A stretch of DNA of 64,000 bases, from NCBI GenBank assembly GCA_016081115.2, contig CM071930.1, forward strand, positions 25,745,641 through 25,809,640, in the 5' to 3' direction. Position 1 is the first letter of the stretch; each line of letters opens with the position of its first letter. Positions 12,155 through 23,402 of this stretch are shown in pieces. The DNA is from Rehmannia glutinosa (taxonomy: Eukaryota; Streptophyta; Magnoliopsida; Lamiales; Orobanchaceae). The position numbers and the translations under genes are program-made. Under the pieces are notes generated by a model. That model did not search any database. It had not been told where the DNA came from and worked only from the letters and a program-made list of their open reading frames with translations.

Positions 12155-13078
12155 ATATCTATAATAATTATGGAGGGTTCGTTGAATTAATTAACTCTTA
12201 GATTAGGGGAAATTATGTGGTTCCTACTTATATACAAGGCGATGGATTTTCACAAATTTCTCCATTCGCATTTGGTAATCATGCACAAGACAATATTGTA
12301 ACATACTTTCAAAAATGTTCGGATCCGAATCCTGTCGAGCAGAATCCCATTGAGGAAAATCCATTGGAAGATATACAAATTCAAATGAAAATTATGTTGA
12401 TTGGGGTTTGAACGATGTCAGAAATGATGATTTGAGTGATAATGGTAACACTACTGGCAGTGGCATTAAAGATTGTGAAGACGTTTTTGAAGAAGATGGT
12501 ACTGACATTGAAAGTGATGGCAAAAATTATGACCGAACTTTAATATGATTTTTCCAACAATTTTTCAAATAGCTTAATGAGCGGGGCAAATAGATTGGTA
12601 TGAATTCGAACGGTAACTGAGAAATCACGTTCAACATAGACTGCCAACTGATTTAAATGAAGAGATTGTCAATATGAACAGTACCACAAATTATGCTCAA
12701 CGTGGTTGGATAATTCCTGGTGCTCCGTTGGTATCATCAGATTTAGTTCATGAATATATCTCAACAGATCCAAGTGGTGCCATGTTATCTACTGGATCAA
12801 CTTACGACCAAAGAACAAACAATTGTTGAAAGGTATCACTTGGATAAATTTGTGGAGTACCGTGTAAAATACCCAGATACCAAAAGATTCTAGGCAATTT
12901 GCAAACATGACAGATTGAGGGAGAGGTTAGAGCACCCCTTGGAGTTTGATTTTGGCTCTGGGGTCAGAGAACAGACTCACTCATCCGCCCAAGGGATTTT
13001 ATCATAGTGTATTTATATAGCTTTTCTATTGGCTTCGCCATTCCTGCGGTTGAAGCTTTACTTCCTTGCGACGATCCT
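12155..13078 (+). pseudogene. Unidentified degenerate coding remnant between two LTRs
   Basis: From 12217 a frame reads MVPTYIQGDGF, rich in N, P, E and D, to a stop at 12411. Related acidic coding (ESDGKNYDRT) continues in another frame to about 12546. Near 12833-12950 a further segment contains YHLDKFVEYRVKYPDTKRF, a stop and AICKHDRLRERLEHP. The general style recalls the N-terminus of plant Mutator-type transposases, but I cannot name it with confidence. No start, terminal repeats or intact domain are visible. Confidence 0.25.
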
Positions 13079-13728
13079 TAGATAGATACACTTTGAATGT
13101 AATCTTGAGGATTAGAGTGTATTGCTTGAGAGTATTTTTTCTTTCTTTCTTTTTGCTCGAATGTGTCTAAATGCCTTGGTCAGTCTCTCACAAATGTTTC
13201 TTGTCCTTTTTTAGTTCTAGTTTGAAAATGTGTTCGTTGAAGACATAGACATTTTTAAAACTTCACTTCTTGTTTGTTGGCTTGTCTTCTTGTGCAGCAA
13301 ATGATGTTGACACAACCTTAAGTTAATGCTCTGCAGGTTGCCTGAGACTCTGCAGCTTTCTGTGAACATCTCATTGGTTCCCAATCTCTTGCACTCTTTC
13401 AGCAAGTCAACTTTAAGGTTGTAGGTTTGTCCTCTTACCCATTTGGGGAAGTCTCTCCATGCATCTGGGAAAGACTCAGCTCTTAGTCTGCTGACAAACA
13501 CAACATTTGTACTTGCCTGAATTTTTTTTTCAATACTCAGCTGCGACTCAACTTATTCTTCACTGCGTACTTCAGTCAACTTCTACGATCTTCAACTTGG
13601 CTACTTCGATACTCGGCTTATATTTCCTTTCTATTACACAGTTGAATTACAACAAAAAATGGGCTGCCAACTTTCTAATTTATGTTTTACATGCATCATC
13701 AAAATCTATACAAATAAATTTTCCAACA
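13079..13728 (-). repeat. Sirevirus LTR fragment E
   Basis: Begins TGTTGGAAAA at 13728 on the minus strand and follows the family LTR for 650 bp, then ends near 13079 before the region corresponding to the 3' half. It is closest to the LTR at 15977 (both have ATTTTGATGATGCATG near the start), so it marks a distinct subfamily. Confidence 0.75.
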
Positions 13729-15976
13729 TTTCCTTTAGTATAAAGCATAGTAAACATGGAAATATACATCATTTTACAACATTTAAAATATGCATTTCTC
13801 GTAGTAAATGACATTAACATAAGGATCAAGTCTCATGAAGTAGCATGATTGCACAATACATGACATAAAGCTCAAAATTCATAATGCAACATGATGTAAA
13901 AAATAAAAGTATTACATTGGAGTCGACGTGGTATGACGAAGGTGATTGATCATCGCTTATTTAAAAAAAATCCAACTCTTTTTTTTTCAACTCTACAGAA
14001 ACATGACCTGCTCTGACACTAGTAATGGAGCGCCCTAATTTTTATAAAGTGCAACTAGACATAATAATAACCACGAAATAACAAGTTCATAGTAATTGCT
14101 AAAAATTTAACGAAATGATTCATCGATTTTATTCCAAAAGCATAAAATAACTAACTTAAATTAAAAATTCCATCCTCCATAAACAAATGAAAGAACTAAA
14201 GCATTGTACGTTTTAAAAATACGGAAAATTTAAAAATAACCAACATTGTTCAAGAAAATTTCTACTACTAATGAAAATTTGACAATAAAACAAATCCATG
14301 ATCAATTCACCCGCCATGCGTCACGACGGACTCCTCAATCTGAAGTGTTATAATTTTTGGAATGAGTAATCATCAACTCAGTGGGGAAGCAATTGTTTAA
14401 ATTAAATATGCATGTGTAACAATTAACATAAACATTCATGAAAACCTGTCATAGTCTCACGTACAATGAAGTACCATAGTCTCTTAGTCTCGTGTACAAT
14501 TAAGTACAATAATTTCATAGTCTCGTGTACAATTAAGTATAATAGTCTCATAGTTTCGTGTACAATTAAGTATAACAATCTCGCGTATAATTAAGTACAA
14601 TAGTCTCATATCATATTTAACATGAACATGCATCTAACAATTAAACATAGCATTTAAAGTAATCAAAAGCAACAAACCCACCTTGATATGAAAATGCGGA
14701 TATATTGAATGTGTACTCTCTTAAAAATTGTTGACCTCATAAGAATAGTTTTCTGGAAATAAATAAAATAAAAATAACTCAAATAATGGTTTTTGGAAAT
14801 TTTAGCTTAAGTAATAAATAAAGAAGAAAATAAATAAATAAATGAGTTTGTTTTAAAATTGGTATGAAATGGGCTAGCTTAGAAGTGTGTGGGGTAAATC
14901 AAAATTTTTTGAAAATAGACTTTTTGAAATGAAAATAAAGAATCTGGGGTGGTTTTGTAATTTCTAAATAATGGAGAATCACATCCTTTTTTATTTTAAA
15001 AAAAAACCCATTCTCAAATTTCCTTTTCTTTACAATCTTTCCCCCATCCTGTTTCATGTCTCTCTCCCTCAAAAGAAGGTTTCAGATTTCTCCCTCAAAT
15101 CTCCCCCTCCCTTACGCCATCTCCTCTCTTTCTTCTTAGTCTCATGCCCTCAATCTCACTCTCTCTTTCTACCTCTCTTGTTCTCTCAGTCCCAATCTCA
15201 CACAACACCACACGCACACCAGGCGGCAACAGCAAGAAGAACCGGTGGGAGACAGCGAGGTTTAGGCATTTTTTGGGTTTTTGGGTTTTGGGTCTTTAGT
15301 TTTTGACAACGTGTTTATGGTTTTCCGATGGGTTCAAGTTTCTGTGTTTATCCGAGGATGGGGGTTCGAGCCTTTGGATTTAACAGCGGTTTATAACTGG
15401 TTTTAGACTAGGCTCGGGTGGTTTTGGAATTTCTAATTTTGGCAGAAATGGATTTTATTTTCTAAGATTTTTCCAGCGAGGCTTGAGTTTCTAATGTCAA
15501 GTTTTCGGGTTTCTGGGCAATGGGCTTAGACTGTGAAATATTTTCGGTGGTTTCTCAGAGTATTGACAATCGTAGTTGAACAATAACAATAAAAAAAGGA
15601 CGGTTTCTCTCAAATGTTACCTTGACTGCGGAGTTGTAAAAGTTGAATATTAATGAGAAATTTTGGTTTGAGAAGATAGTTTGCTGGTTGCTAACGTGCG
15701 TTGTGAGAGTGATAATGTGAGAGTTTTTTTTAATATATTAAACAAATTGTGAGAGTTGTAGGGGCTATGGAGTACATGGATAGTGGGAATTGTGGGTATG
15801 TGAGGAGTTATGGGGAAGTGTAGAATTTAACGTGGGTTGTGAGATATCAGAAATAAACCGTGTATAGTTGAAAGAAAGATTTGGTTTTATCTGATATAAT
15901 CTATTAAAGTTAAATATGAATATATTTGAAATTTGAAATTTAAATAAAAGATTTTTCTGCAGATTTTCATCTTCTA
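13729..15976 (-). mobile_element. GCGCCC-type LTR element fragment (PBS plus LTR)
   Basis: Minus-strand PBS-like TAGTGTCAGAGC at 14021-14010 (three differences from the tRNA-Met complement) precedes an LTR end at 14026 (TTAGGGCGCTCCA). The LTR body runs right with CGTGTACAATTAAGTA tandem repeats at about 14460-14600 and a C/T-rich tract at 15040-15190. The short ORF there (14971-15306) is low complexity and I do not call it a gene. Sequence at 13729-14009 would be internal leader. The outer LTR end is not resolved. It is similar in layout to 31-895. Confidence 0.45.
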
Positions 15977-17267
15977 TGTTAGAGATTTATATGTATAGAT
16001 TTTGATGATGCATGGAAAACTTAGATTAGAAAGTTGGCACCCCATTTTTTGTTGTATTTCAACTATGTAATAGATAGGATATAAGTTGAGTTAAGAAGCG
16101 ACAAAGTGAGATCGCAGGTTTCGATCAAGAATTGCAAGTAATGATTCAAATTTGAGTATCGAAGAAGAATTTCAGTCAAGTAAAGAAGATATGTCTTTCA
16201 GTAGACTAAGAACTGAGTCATCCTAGATTCATGGAGAACACTCAATAAAAGGGGTAAAGCATCTTAAGGACTAGAAGAAAGATGAAGAAGTCTGTTGAAA
16301 AGAAAAGTCAAAGACTTACCCAAAATGGTAAGGGGACAAACCTGCAACCTTAAAGTTGTCTTGCTGAAGGAGTGCGAGTAGTTGGGAACCAATGGGATGT
16401 TCACAGAAGACCTGTTGTGTTTCAGGCAACCTGCAGAGCATTAATTAAAGGAAGGGTCAACATCAATAGTTGCACAACAAGACAAGTTAACGATCAAGAA
16501 GTGAAGTTTGAAAAATGTCTTTCTCTTCAACGGACACTTTTTCAAACAATCACTATAAAAAGCTGAGGAAAAATATGAGAGAAATACGTTTGACACAAGA
16601 GAAAATCTGTACAAAGCAAGCAACTGCAAATACTCTTACGCTATTCATTCAATTTCTCAAGCCTACTTTCGAAGTTATTCTATCCAACACACTCAGTGAA
16701 GGAAGAAAGCTTCAACTTGTTGAAGATGAAAATTGTTTTCAAGAACAAGGGGTCTGTATTTTAACGTGGTGAAGGACGTGCAACAAGGTTCAAGTTAGAA
16801 CCTTCTTTGAATCCAACGGAGGGCTAAGTGATCAAGTCCGAAGGGTTTGAAGGAGCTAAAGTAGTGAGATAACTGCCTTGCAAAGAAGCTGAGTCCCAGG
16901 AGTATAGCTGGTTGTGTGATCAAAGCCTACTTGGACAATTGTATCCATTTTGTAACAGCTGTTGCATTAGTGGATTACCTCCAGGAGTTGGAGAATTGTA
17001 TCCATTTTTTGAGCATTTAATTTTCGCATATATTTATTATTGCTGACATATATTTTCTCACTCAACTGATAATAACTTAACCTAAAACAAATGTTGAAAA
17101 TCATTAAAAAGGGTGTAAGACTTGCGCTGTAAAACATAGTAAACTGAATTTTTAAAAGAGCTCACTTCACTCAGCTAATTTACTCTATCAACAGCTCAAT
17201 CGAGTCTATTGAGTGGTTAACTCTCTTGTTGAGGTTGAACTTAGCTGTCATTCAAAGGACTAAGTTG
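15977..17267 (+). repeat. Sirevirus LTR fragment F
   Basis: Starts TGTTAGAG at 15977 and is collinear with the family LTR, including the block with TTGGCACCCC (16034 on), the TATA-like CACTATAAAAAG at about 16551 and the CTCCAGGAGTTGGAGAA block. It stops near 17267, about 130 bp short of the LTR 3' end. It has no PBS and therefore no attached internal region. Confidence 0.8.
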
Positions 17268-17389
17268 TGGACACCAGCAGCAACAATGGGGTCGGATGCG
17301 AGCTATTCAAAACCCAAGCTAAATGATGGGGGGCGAGCATCTGCAGGGGACATCAACTCAAAGCTAAACCCCAATTCCAACCAAACTAC
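17268..17389. other. Non-LTR filler between two truncated LTRs
   Basis: 122 bp that match none of the LTR copies, placed exactly between the truncated 3' end of LTR F and the truncated 5' end of the LTR of B. The right junction has microhomology (CAGAGTCATTT). It is consistent with filler DNA captured at an end-joining event. No coding identity was recognised. Confidence 0.5.
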
Positions 17390-18400
17390 AGAGTCATTTA
17401 ATACGAGGAAATGTCACCATCACAAGCTGCAAATCAAGAAAAAACAAGCCAACAAACAAGAAGTGTCATTTGAAAATAGCCTATCTCTTCAACGAGCAAA
17501 TTTTCAAATGAACACTATAAAATGCTGAGGAAGCATTTGAGAAAAGGTCACCGTTCTAACAACCAATTTCAAGAAAGCAAAACCTGCAAACATTCTCAAG
17601 CTTACCAAGAAATTCCTCAACCTAAAATTCAAAGGAACTCGATCTAACACACTCTATGAAGGAAAGAATACTTCAACCAGTTGAAGAGGAAAACGTTTTA
17701 AGAACAAAAGGGGTCTACTCTCCAAGATTGAAGAAGTTTTAGTAAGGTTCAAGGTCGAATCAGAAGTTTCGAGCTCGTTGGAAGGCTGTGTGATCAATTC
17801 CAAGGGTTCGAAGGGAGCTGAAGTCGCAAGGCAATTGTTTTGTGAAGAAGCTGAGTCGCATGAGAAGCTAGTTGTGTGATCAAGGCTATCTTAGACTGAG
17901 AACTACTTTGTAACCTGATCTGTTACTTAGTGGATTCCTCCTGGAGTTGGAGAAGAGTGGATTAACGGAATTACCCCATCCTCGAACCACTATAAAATTT
18001 GCTTGTGTCATTTACTTACAACATTTTATTTTCCTGTTTATATTATATCTGTTGTTTAAGTTAAATTCCTAACCCAACTGATAATAACATTGCTAAAAAC
18101 AAGTGTTAAAAACAATTTTAAAATTAACAAGGGTGTTAAGGCTTTCGCTGTATAAAAACCAAATCAACTAAAAAGTTAAGTATTAGCCGACCCAAATAGT
18201 TATACTATAAAAATAAATCGGTCGCGTCTGTTGAGTGGGTAAATTTGCTGAAGAAAGCCAACCTAGTTGTCCCCCAAGGACTTAGCTGATTTTAGTCAAC
18301 TCTGTTGAAATATTTTAAAAGGACTAAAAGTGAAAAGTTGGTAAGGTTTATTCAACCCTTCCCCCCTCTAAACCTTACACCACACCCCTTGGGACCTACA
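17390..18400 (+). repeat. 5' LTR of element B (5'-truncated)
   Basis: Matches 32185-33193 of the 3' LTR of B, from CAGAGTCATTT to the terminal GGGACCTACA. It includes a TATA-like CACTATAAAATG near 17511 and the CTCCTGGAGTTGGAGAA block near 17939. Confidence 0.85.
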
Positions 18401-18402
18401 AG

Positions 18403-18414
18403 TGGTATCAGAGC
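18403..18414 (+). other. Primer-binding site of element B (tRNA-iMet)
   Basis: TGGTATCAGAGC, a perfect 12-base complement to the 3' end of plant initiator tRNA-Met, two bases after the LTR. This is the usual minus-strand primer site of Ty1/copia elements. Confidence 0.95.
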
Positions 18415-19339
18415 GGTTGGTTCATTAAGCCTTCCGCACTGGTTACTGAACTAGATCTCAATCTTTCTCAAAAGATACACTTGTGTTTTCAAAGCTTTAA
18501 TTTTAAAAAGCAAAGTTATTCCTATGTTTACTGTGGAAGAGTTTCATGTCTGGAAAATTCGCATGCATGCTCACCTATTAGCCTAACATGATGAAATGTG
18601 GCTTGTGATAGAAGATGGTCCACTGCAAATATAGAAGGTTAATACTAATGTGAGAAGAGCACCTCCAGGTGAAGGAGAAGATGCTGCATCAAAGCCTAGA
18701 CCAGCCACGATTGAGAAACCTCGCTATGAATGGACAAATGAAGATAGAAAGAGATACAACATGGACAATGTTGCCAAGGACATTCTCTACAAGACATTGG
18801 ACAAGGTTATGTTCAATAAAGTCAAGTCATTTTAATCAGCCAAAGAAATCTGGGATAAGCTAACCCTAATTTGTGAAGGATCTGAACAAATAAAAGAAAA
18901 TAAACTAATAGTTGCTGTTCAAAAATTTGAAAATTTTAAATGCTTGCAGGCGAGAGTCTGGATTATCTGGATGCTAGATTCACAGAGATCACAAATGAGC
19001 TTTCAGCTCTTGGGAAGGAGTACACTCAAAAGGAGATGTGCATGAAGATTCTAAGAGCCCTCCCATATAAATGGGTAATTAAGGTCATGGCCCTGAGACA
19101 CTCCATGGACTTCTCAAAAACATCAAATCATGAGTTGTTCTCAGATCTCAAAGCTTATGAGTTTGAGCTGGGAAGAAAAGAGCAAGAAGAGACAGTTGTG
19201 CCCAAGACAGCTGCACTGATGGCCAATGAAGTGAAGAAAGCTGAGCCAAAAGAAACAATTGACCAAGAGAAGATTGCTCTAATGGTAAAGAGGTTCAACA
19301 AGTTCTTTAATAAGAACTACAAAAGAAACAAGGGTGAAA

Positions 19340-19708
19340 TGTAACGGCCCGCCTTCTAGATCGAAGACTGTCCCCACAAACCAACACGAGCCCTGAGAGA
19401 AGCTTCCCAAGAGGTCACCCATCCCACAATTTCTCCGGGCCAAGCTCGCTTAACTTCGGAGTTTTTATGAGATGAGCACCAGAAAAGAAGATGCATCTTG
19501 TTGATATGAGTAGTACCTATCAAATCTTTTAAGCTGTCCTCAACTGTATAGTCCCATACCTACACAGTCTCAGAATCTCCTCTTTTCCGGGTGTGGGATC
19601 AGTTCATTCATGTCCCCCTCCGCCTAGAAGCCTGCCAGGAGCCACACCTTATCCGTGCCTTCTTGTACCGGCGATCACTCCCCGCCCTCTTCGGCCCCGG
19701 GCGTCACA
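19340..19708 (-). repeat. 3' LTR of TRIM 1 (33 bp shorter)
   Basis: 369 bp, TG...CA on the minus strand. Compared with the other LTR it lacks about 33 bp next to the 5S-like block (after CACGAGCC near 19393). Confidence 0.9.
19403..19460 (-). other. 5S rRNA-derived block in the TRIM 1 3' LTR
   Basis: On the minus strand it reads the 3' half of plant 5S rRNA: CCGAAGTTAAGCG, then GGGATGGGTGACC and GGGAAG, so both the A-box/IE side and the C-box region of the internal RNA polymerase III promoter are recognisable. It is not a 5S gene: the 5' half is absent. Confidence 0.8.
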
Positions 19709-19765
19709 AGCCCACCAGCTTCCGCTTGGTTCGTCCCCGAACCACACCTTACTAGGAGAGGTCCC

Positions 19766-19777
19766 GCTCTGATACCA
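19766..19777 (-). other. Primer-binding site of TRIM 1
   Basis: Minus strand TGGTATCAGAGC, a perfect match to the tRNA-iMet complement, two bases inside the right-hand (5') LTR. It fixes the element's orientation. Confidence 0.93.
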
Positions 19778-19779
19778 TC

Positions 19780-20181
19780 TGTAACGGCCCGCCTTCTAGA
19801 TCGACGACTGTCCCCACAAACCAACACGAGCCTTTCCAGCGCGCTTTGTTCTCACTCACGCGCACCCTGAGAGCAGCTTCCCAGGGGGTCACCATCCCAC
19901 AATTTCTCTGGGCTAAGCACGCTTAACTTCAGAGTTTTTATGAGACGAGCACCAGAAAAGAAGATGCATCTTGTTGATATGAGTAGTACCTATAAAATCT
20001 TTTAAGCTCTCCTCAACTGTATAGTCCCATACCTACACAGTCTCAGAATCTCCTCTTTTTCGGGTATAGGATCGGTTCATTCATGTCCCCCTTCGCCTAG
20101 AAGCCTGCCAGGAGCCGCTCCTTGTCCGTGCCTTCTTGCACCGGCGATCACTCCCCGCCCTCTTCGGCCTTGGGCGTCACA
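19780..20181 (-). repeat. 5' LTR of TRIM 1
   Basis: 402 bp. It contains the 33 bp missing from its partner (CAGCGCGCTTTG and following), which is also present in the related TRIM at 62790, so the partner has a deletion. Confidence 0.9.
19877..19931 (-). other. 5S rRNA-derived block in the TRIM 1 5' LTR
   Basis: Minus-strand counterpart of 19403-19460, with GTTAAGCGTGCTTAG and GGGATGGTGACC (one base lost in the C box). Confidence 0.75.
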
Positions 20182-20970
20182 TGAAACCTCTAGAACGCAT
20201 TCAACACCTTCCAAAGCAAAGGAGGATAGGCCACCCAAGAGAGCTGAACATCAAAGAACTGACTATCAGTGAGCTGAAAGAGCTGCTATGCAGAGACCTG
20301 AAAATCTGTGTTGGAATTGCAGACAACCAGGACACTTTGTTGTTGACTGTTCCTATCCACCGGTCAACAACTACAGACATGAGGAAGAAATAAGAGTCTT
20401 CAGGGAAAGAAGACAAGAAAAGAAGAAAGCTATGTTGGCTGCTGAGGCTGCTGTACCAACCAAATGCAAAGAGCCAACAGACTCAGACAGCAGTGAAGCT
20501 GACTACTCAAGTGACACTGAGGAAGAGTCTTTGATATGCCTCATGGCCAAAGAACAAGACCAAAAAGATGCGGTACACTCTAACTCGTCTCATTCTGAGT
20601 CAACTGATAGTGATAGTGACACAAACACTTCCTCACCAATAGATCTTTATGATTCATTAGGAAAAATGATGAAAGAATTTGAACACATCAAAACCTCACA
20701 CACACTTTTAAATGAGGAAAATAACCAGCTTAAATGCCAAAACTCACAGCTGACTAAGGAGCTGAGTACTTTGAGCCAAATAGTTGAAGAGAATTCAAAT
20801 ATGAAGGCTAAAAATGTCAAAATTCTAGCAGAGTTAGCTGCTACTAAAAAGAGAGAGAAAGATCTCAAAATGTGATTGCCTCATTTACAAAAGCATCCAA
20901 ATCATTGGATGAACTAATATTGAGTCAAAAATAGTGTGGAGATAAGACAAGCATATGATTCAATTCATTT

Positions 20971-22063
20971 GTGTATAGTCAAACTCCCAGAGTGATTTTG
21001 GAGAACGGATCCTCAAGCAATGAGGGAATTCCAAAACCCAAAACACCATATGTTGCACCAACACCCACACTGAAACACAATCACAATCATACTGGCCTTG
21101 GATACAATGGTAAAGGAAAGAAGCCAGTAGAGTATGCTGAGAGGATAGCTGAAAATAAATTTAGAAAAGTCCATCAGCAAACATTTAATAGAAAATACTC
21201 TACGAAAGCTAAACAGCTACCAAAAACCCCAAAGATTTCATCAAAGAAATTCATATGATGAGAATGGTAGAAACTATCCTAACAAAGCTAATTGGAATAT
21301 CCAAGTGAAACATCAGCAAAGACCTATGGGATACAAGCCAAAGTGGCATACACCTCAACCTCAGCAAGAGGTCATTCCCAAGGCAAAAGAGCTATCATCT
21401 GCACACCTATGCACCCAGGCACAACACCCAGAAAATTCACTATTACCCCCAAGAAAGCAATTGCTCAAACAAATACATAGGCATACAGACAAAAGAGACA
21501 GCTGTATTATCCTAAAACCCCCAAGTAATTTGCTAGTATGCATTATGATTATGGAACTGATAGATGGCAACCTCTTAGAGTCAGATCATCTGATTATAGG
21601 TTGGTTGGAGAATCATATAGCACTAACCCCCCAGGACCTAGGCAAGTATGGGTACCTAAAAATTAATTTCCTTGATTGCAAGTTCAAGGAACAACTGAGT
21701 GCTAAGGAACCTGGTACATGGATAGTGGTTGTTCCAGACATATGACAGGAAACAAGAAAAATCTGTCAAAGTTCAAGGAAATCAAAGGTGCAAAAGTCAT
21801 ATTTGGAGGAAACGAAGCTCCAGGAGAGATCAAAGGCACATAGTCCATAAGGAAGAATGGACTAAAGATCACAGATGTTGCATTTGTTGAAGGTCTCAAT
21901 TTTAATCTACTAAGCATCAGCCAACTCTGTGACAAAGGCTACAATGTGGAATTCAATATGGGTATTTGTCAAATTAAAGATGTTGAATCAAATGATATCG
22001 TGCTACAAGGAACAAGGCAGAAAAACATGTATGTAGTGGATTGGTGAACAACTACACCAAGCA
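20971..22063 (+). pseudogene. Protease / GAG-pre-integrase region of element B
   Basis: A basic linker (20971-21258), then the protease active site in the frame reading WYMDSGCSRHMTG at about 21715-21753, with the rest of the protease in a shifted frame. FNLLSISQLCDKGYNV follows near 21900, and a stop replaces a residue after YVVDW near 22045. DSG is preserved, but the frame is broken before and after it. Confidence 0.75.
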
Positions 22064-23402
22064 CATGTTTGCTAGCAAGAAGTACAACCAAATCAAGTTG
22101 GCTGTGGCACAAGAAGCTGAGTCACTTGAACTTCAAGACAATCAACAAGCTTGCAAGGAGTCATCTTGTAGAAGGATTGTCTGACTCAGTATACAAGAAA
22201 GAAAGCATATTTGATGCATGCCAGACGGGAAAGCAAATCATGTCATCCTTCAAGGATAAGCCAAGTCCTTCTTCAACAAGGATATTGCATCTGTTGCATA
22301 TGGATTTATTTGGTCCTGTTGAGCCACCCAACATCAGTGGAAAGAAATACACCTTAGTGGTGGTGGATGATTACTCAAGATATACATGGACAATTTTCAT
22401 GTGTAAAAAGAAGGAAACACTACAGAAATTGCCTCAGCTGATGAGAAGAGTTCAAAATGAGAAGAGCCAAACCATTATAAAAATAAGGCCTGACAGGGGA
22501 ACTGTGTTTGTCAATGGAATTATAACTCAATATTGTGTTGAAAATAATATTGCTCATGAGTTATAAGCTGCTAGAACTCCACAATAGAATGAAGTAGCTA
22601 AAAGAAAGAATAGAACTCTCAAGGAAGCTGCTAGGACTATGTTAGCTGAAGCTGGATTGCCTAAGCGATTTTTGGCAGAAGCCATAAATACAACATGCTA
22701 TACTCAGAATAGATACATGATCTATAGGAAATTAACCAAAACTCCCAATGAGATATGGACAGGGAGAAAGCCAAATGTTGGGTACTTTAGAATATCTGGA
22801 TGTAAATGTTTCATCCACAACAATGGCAAAGACAACTTGAAGGCTTTTGATGCTAAAGCTGATGAAGGTATCTTTTTGGGATACTCAGTTGAAATTAAAG
22901 CCTATAGAGTGTTAAACAAGAGGACTATGGTCACAGAAGAGTCTATCCATGTGGTATTTGATGAGCCAAATGTAAATGAAGAAGACATTGATGAGTTAGC
23001 TGACAAGCAAAATTAGCCAACCATGCAGAAGAGTCCCTATGTTGATGCAGATGTGAGAGCACTCAACCCTGAAGATGATGAAATAACTGAATCTCAAAGA
23101 TAGCTGGAAGGTCTGCAACTGAATGAAGATGAAGAAGTTGTTCAAGACAACTTAGCTGCAAGACGGCTGAATCCATCAGACTTACTCCAACCAGATGTGA
23201 GATGGCTGAGAGACCATCCACTTGAGTTAATCATTGGAGATGTTAGAGATGGCATAAGAACCAGATCTAGAGTTCAACATGAAGCTATGTTCACTTGTTT
23301 CATTTCCCAAATAGAGCCTAAAGATGTGTCTCAAGCATTGGATGACACACATTGGATTCAGGCTATTCAAGAAGAGCTGAATCAGTTTGAGAGAAACAAA
23401 GT
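22060..23402 (+). pseudogene. Integrase of element B
   Basis: Zinc-binding region LWHKKLSHLNF with DACQTGKQ (22098-22240). The core has the first Asp in LLHMDLFGPVE, VVVDDYSRYTW, the second Asp in RPDRGTVF and a Glu in NEVAKRKNRT, so the DD(35)E residues are recognisable. A stop at 22564 and another at 22585 interrupt the core. The C-terminal part (22639-23016) has GCKCFIHNNGKDNLKAF and GIFLGYS. A stop after ADKQN at 23014 breaks the linker to RT. Confidence 0.85.

Larger units (their letters stand above)
19340..20181 (-). mobile_element. Cassandra-type TRIM inserted in the gag of element B
   Basis: 842-bp non-autonomous LTR element with a 5-bp target duplication TGAAA (19335-19339 and 20182-20186). 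LTRs are 19340-19708 and 19780-20181; the internal region is only 71 bp. On the minus strand the right LTR is the 5' LTR, followed by the PBS. The LTRs carry sequence clearly derived from 5S rRNA, the hallmark of Cassandra TRIMs. There is no coding capacity, so movement would depend on another element's proteins. Confidence 0.92.
18510..20875 (+). pseudogene. gag of element B, interrupted by a TRIM
   Basis: The ATG used in A and D is lost; homology starts near 18510 (IPMFTVEEF). Stops occur near 18580, 18632 and 18833, and there is a frameshift near 18938. The better-kept part (18940-19339) has LDARFTEITNELSALGKEY and ends KRNKGE, where the Cassandra element enters. Gag resumes at 20187. The zinc knuckle CWNCRQPGHFVVDC (20309-20350) is intact, followed by a D/S/E-rich stretch and a coiled coil (LLNEENNQLKCQNSQL) ending at 20875. 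Gag packages element RNA in cytoplasmic particles. Confidence 0.85.

Noticed and set aside
14971..15306. 111-codon ORF rich in S, L, P and F
   Set aside because: It covers a C/T-rich tract within an LTR-like region; low complexity and no domain.
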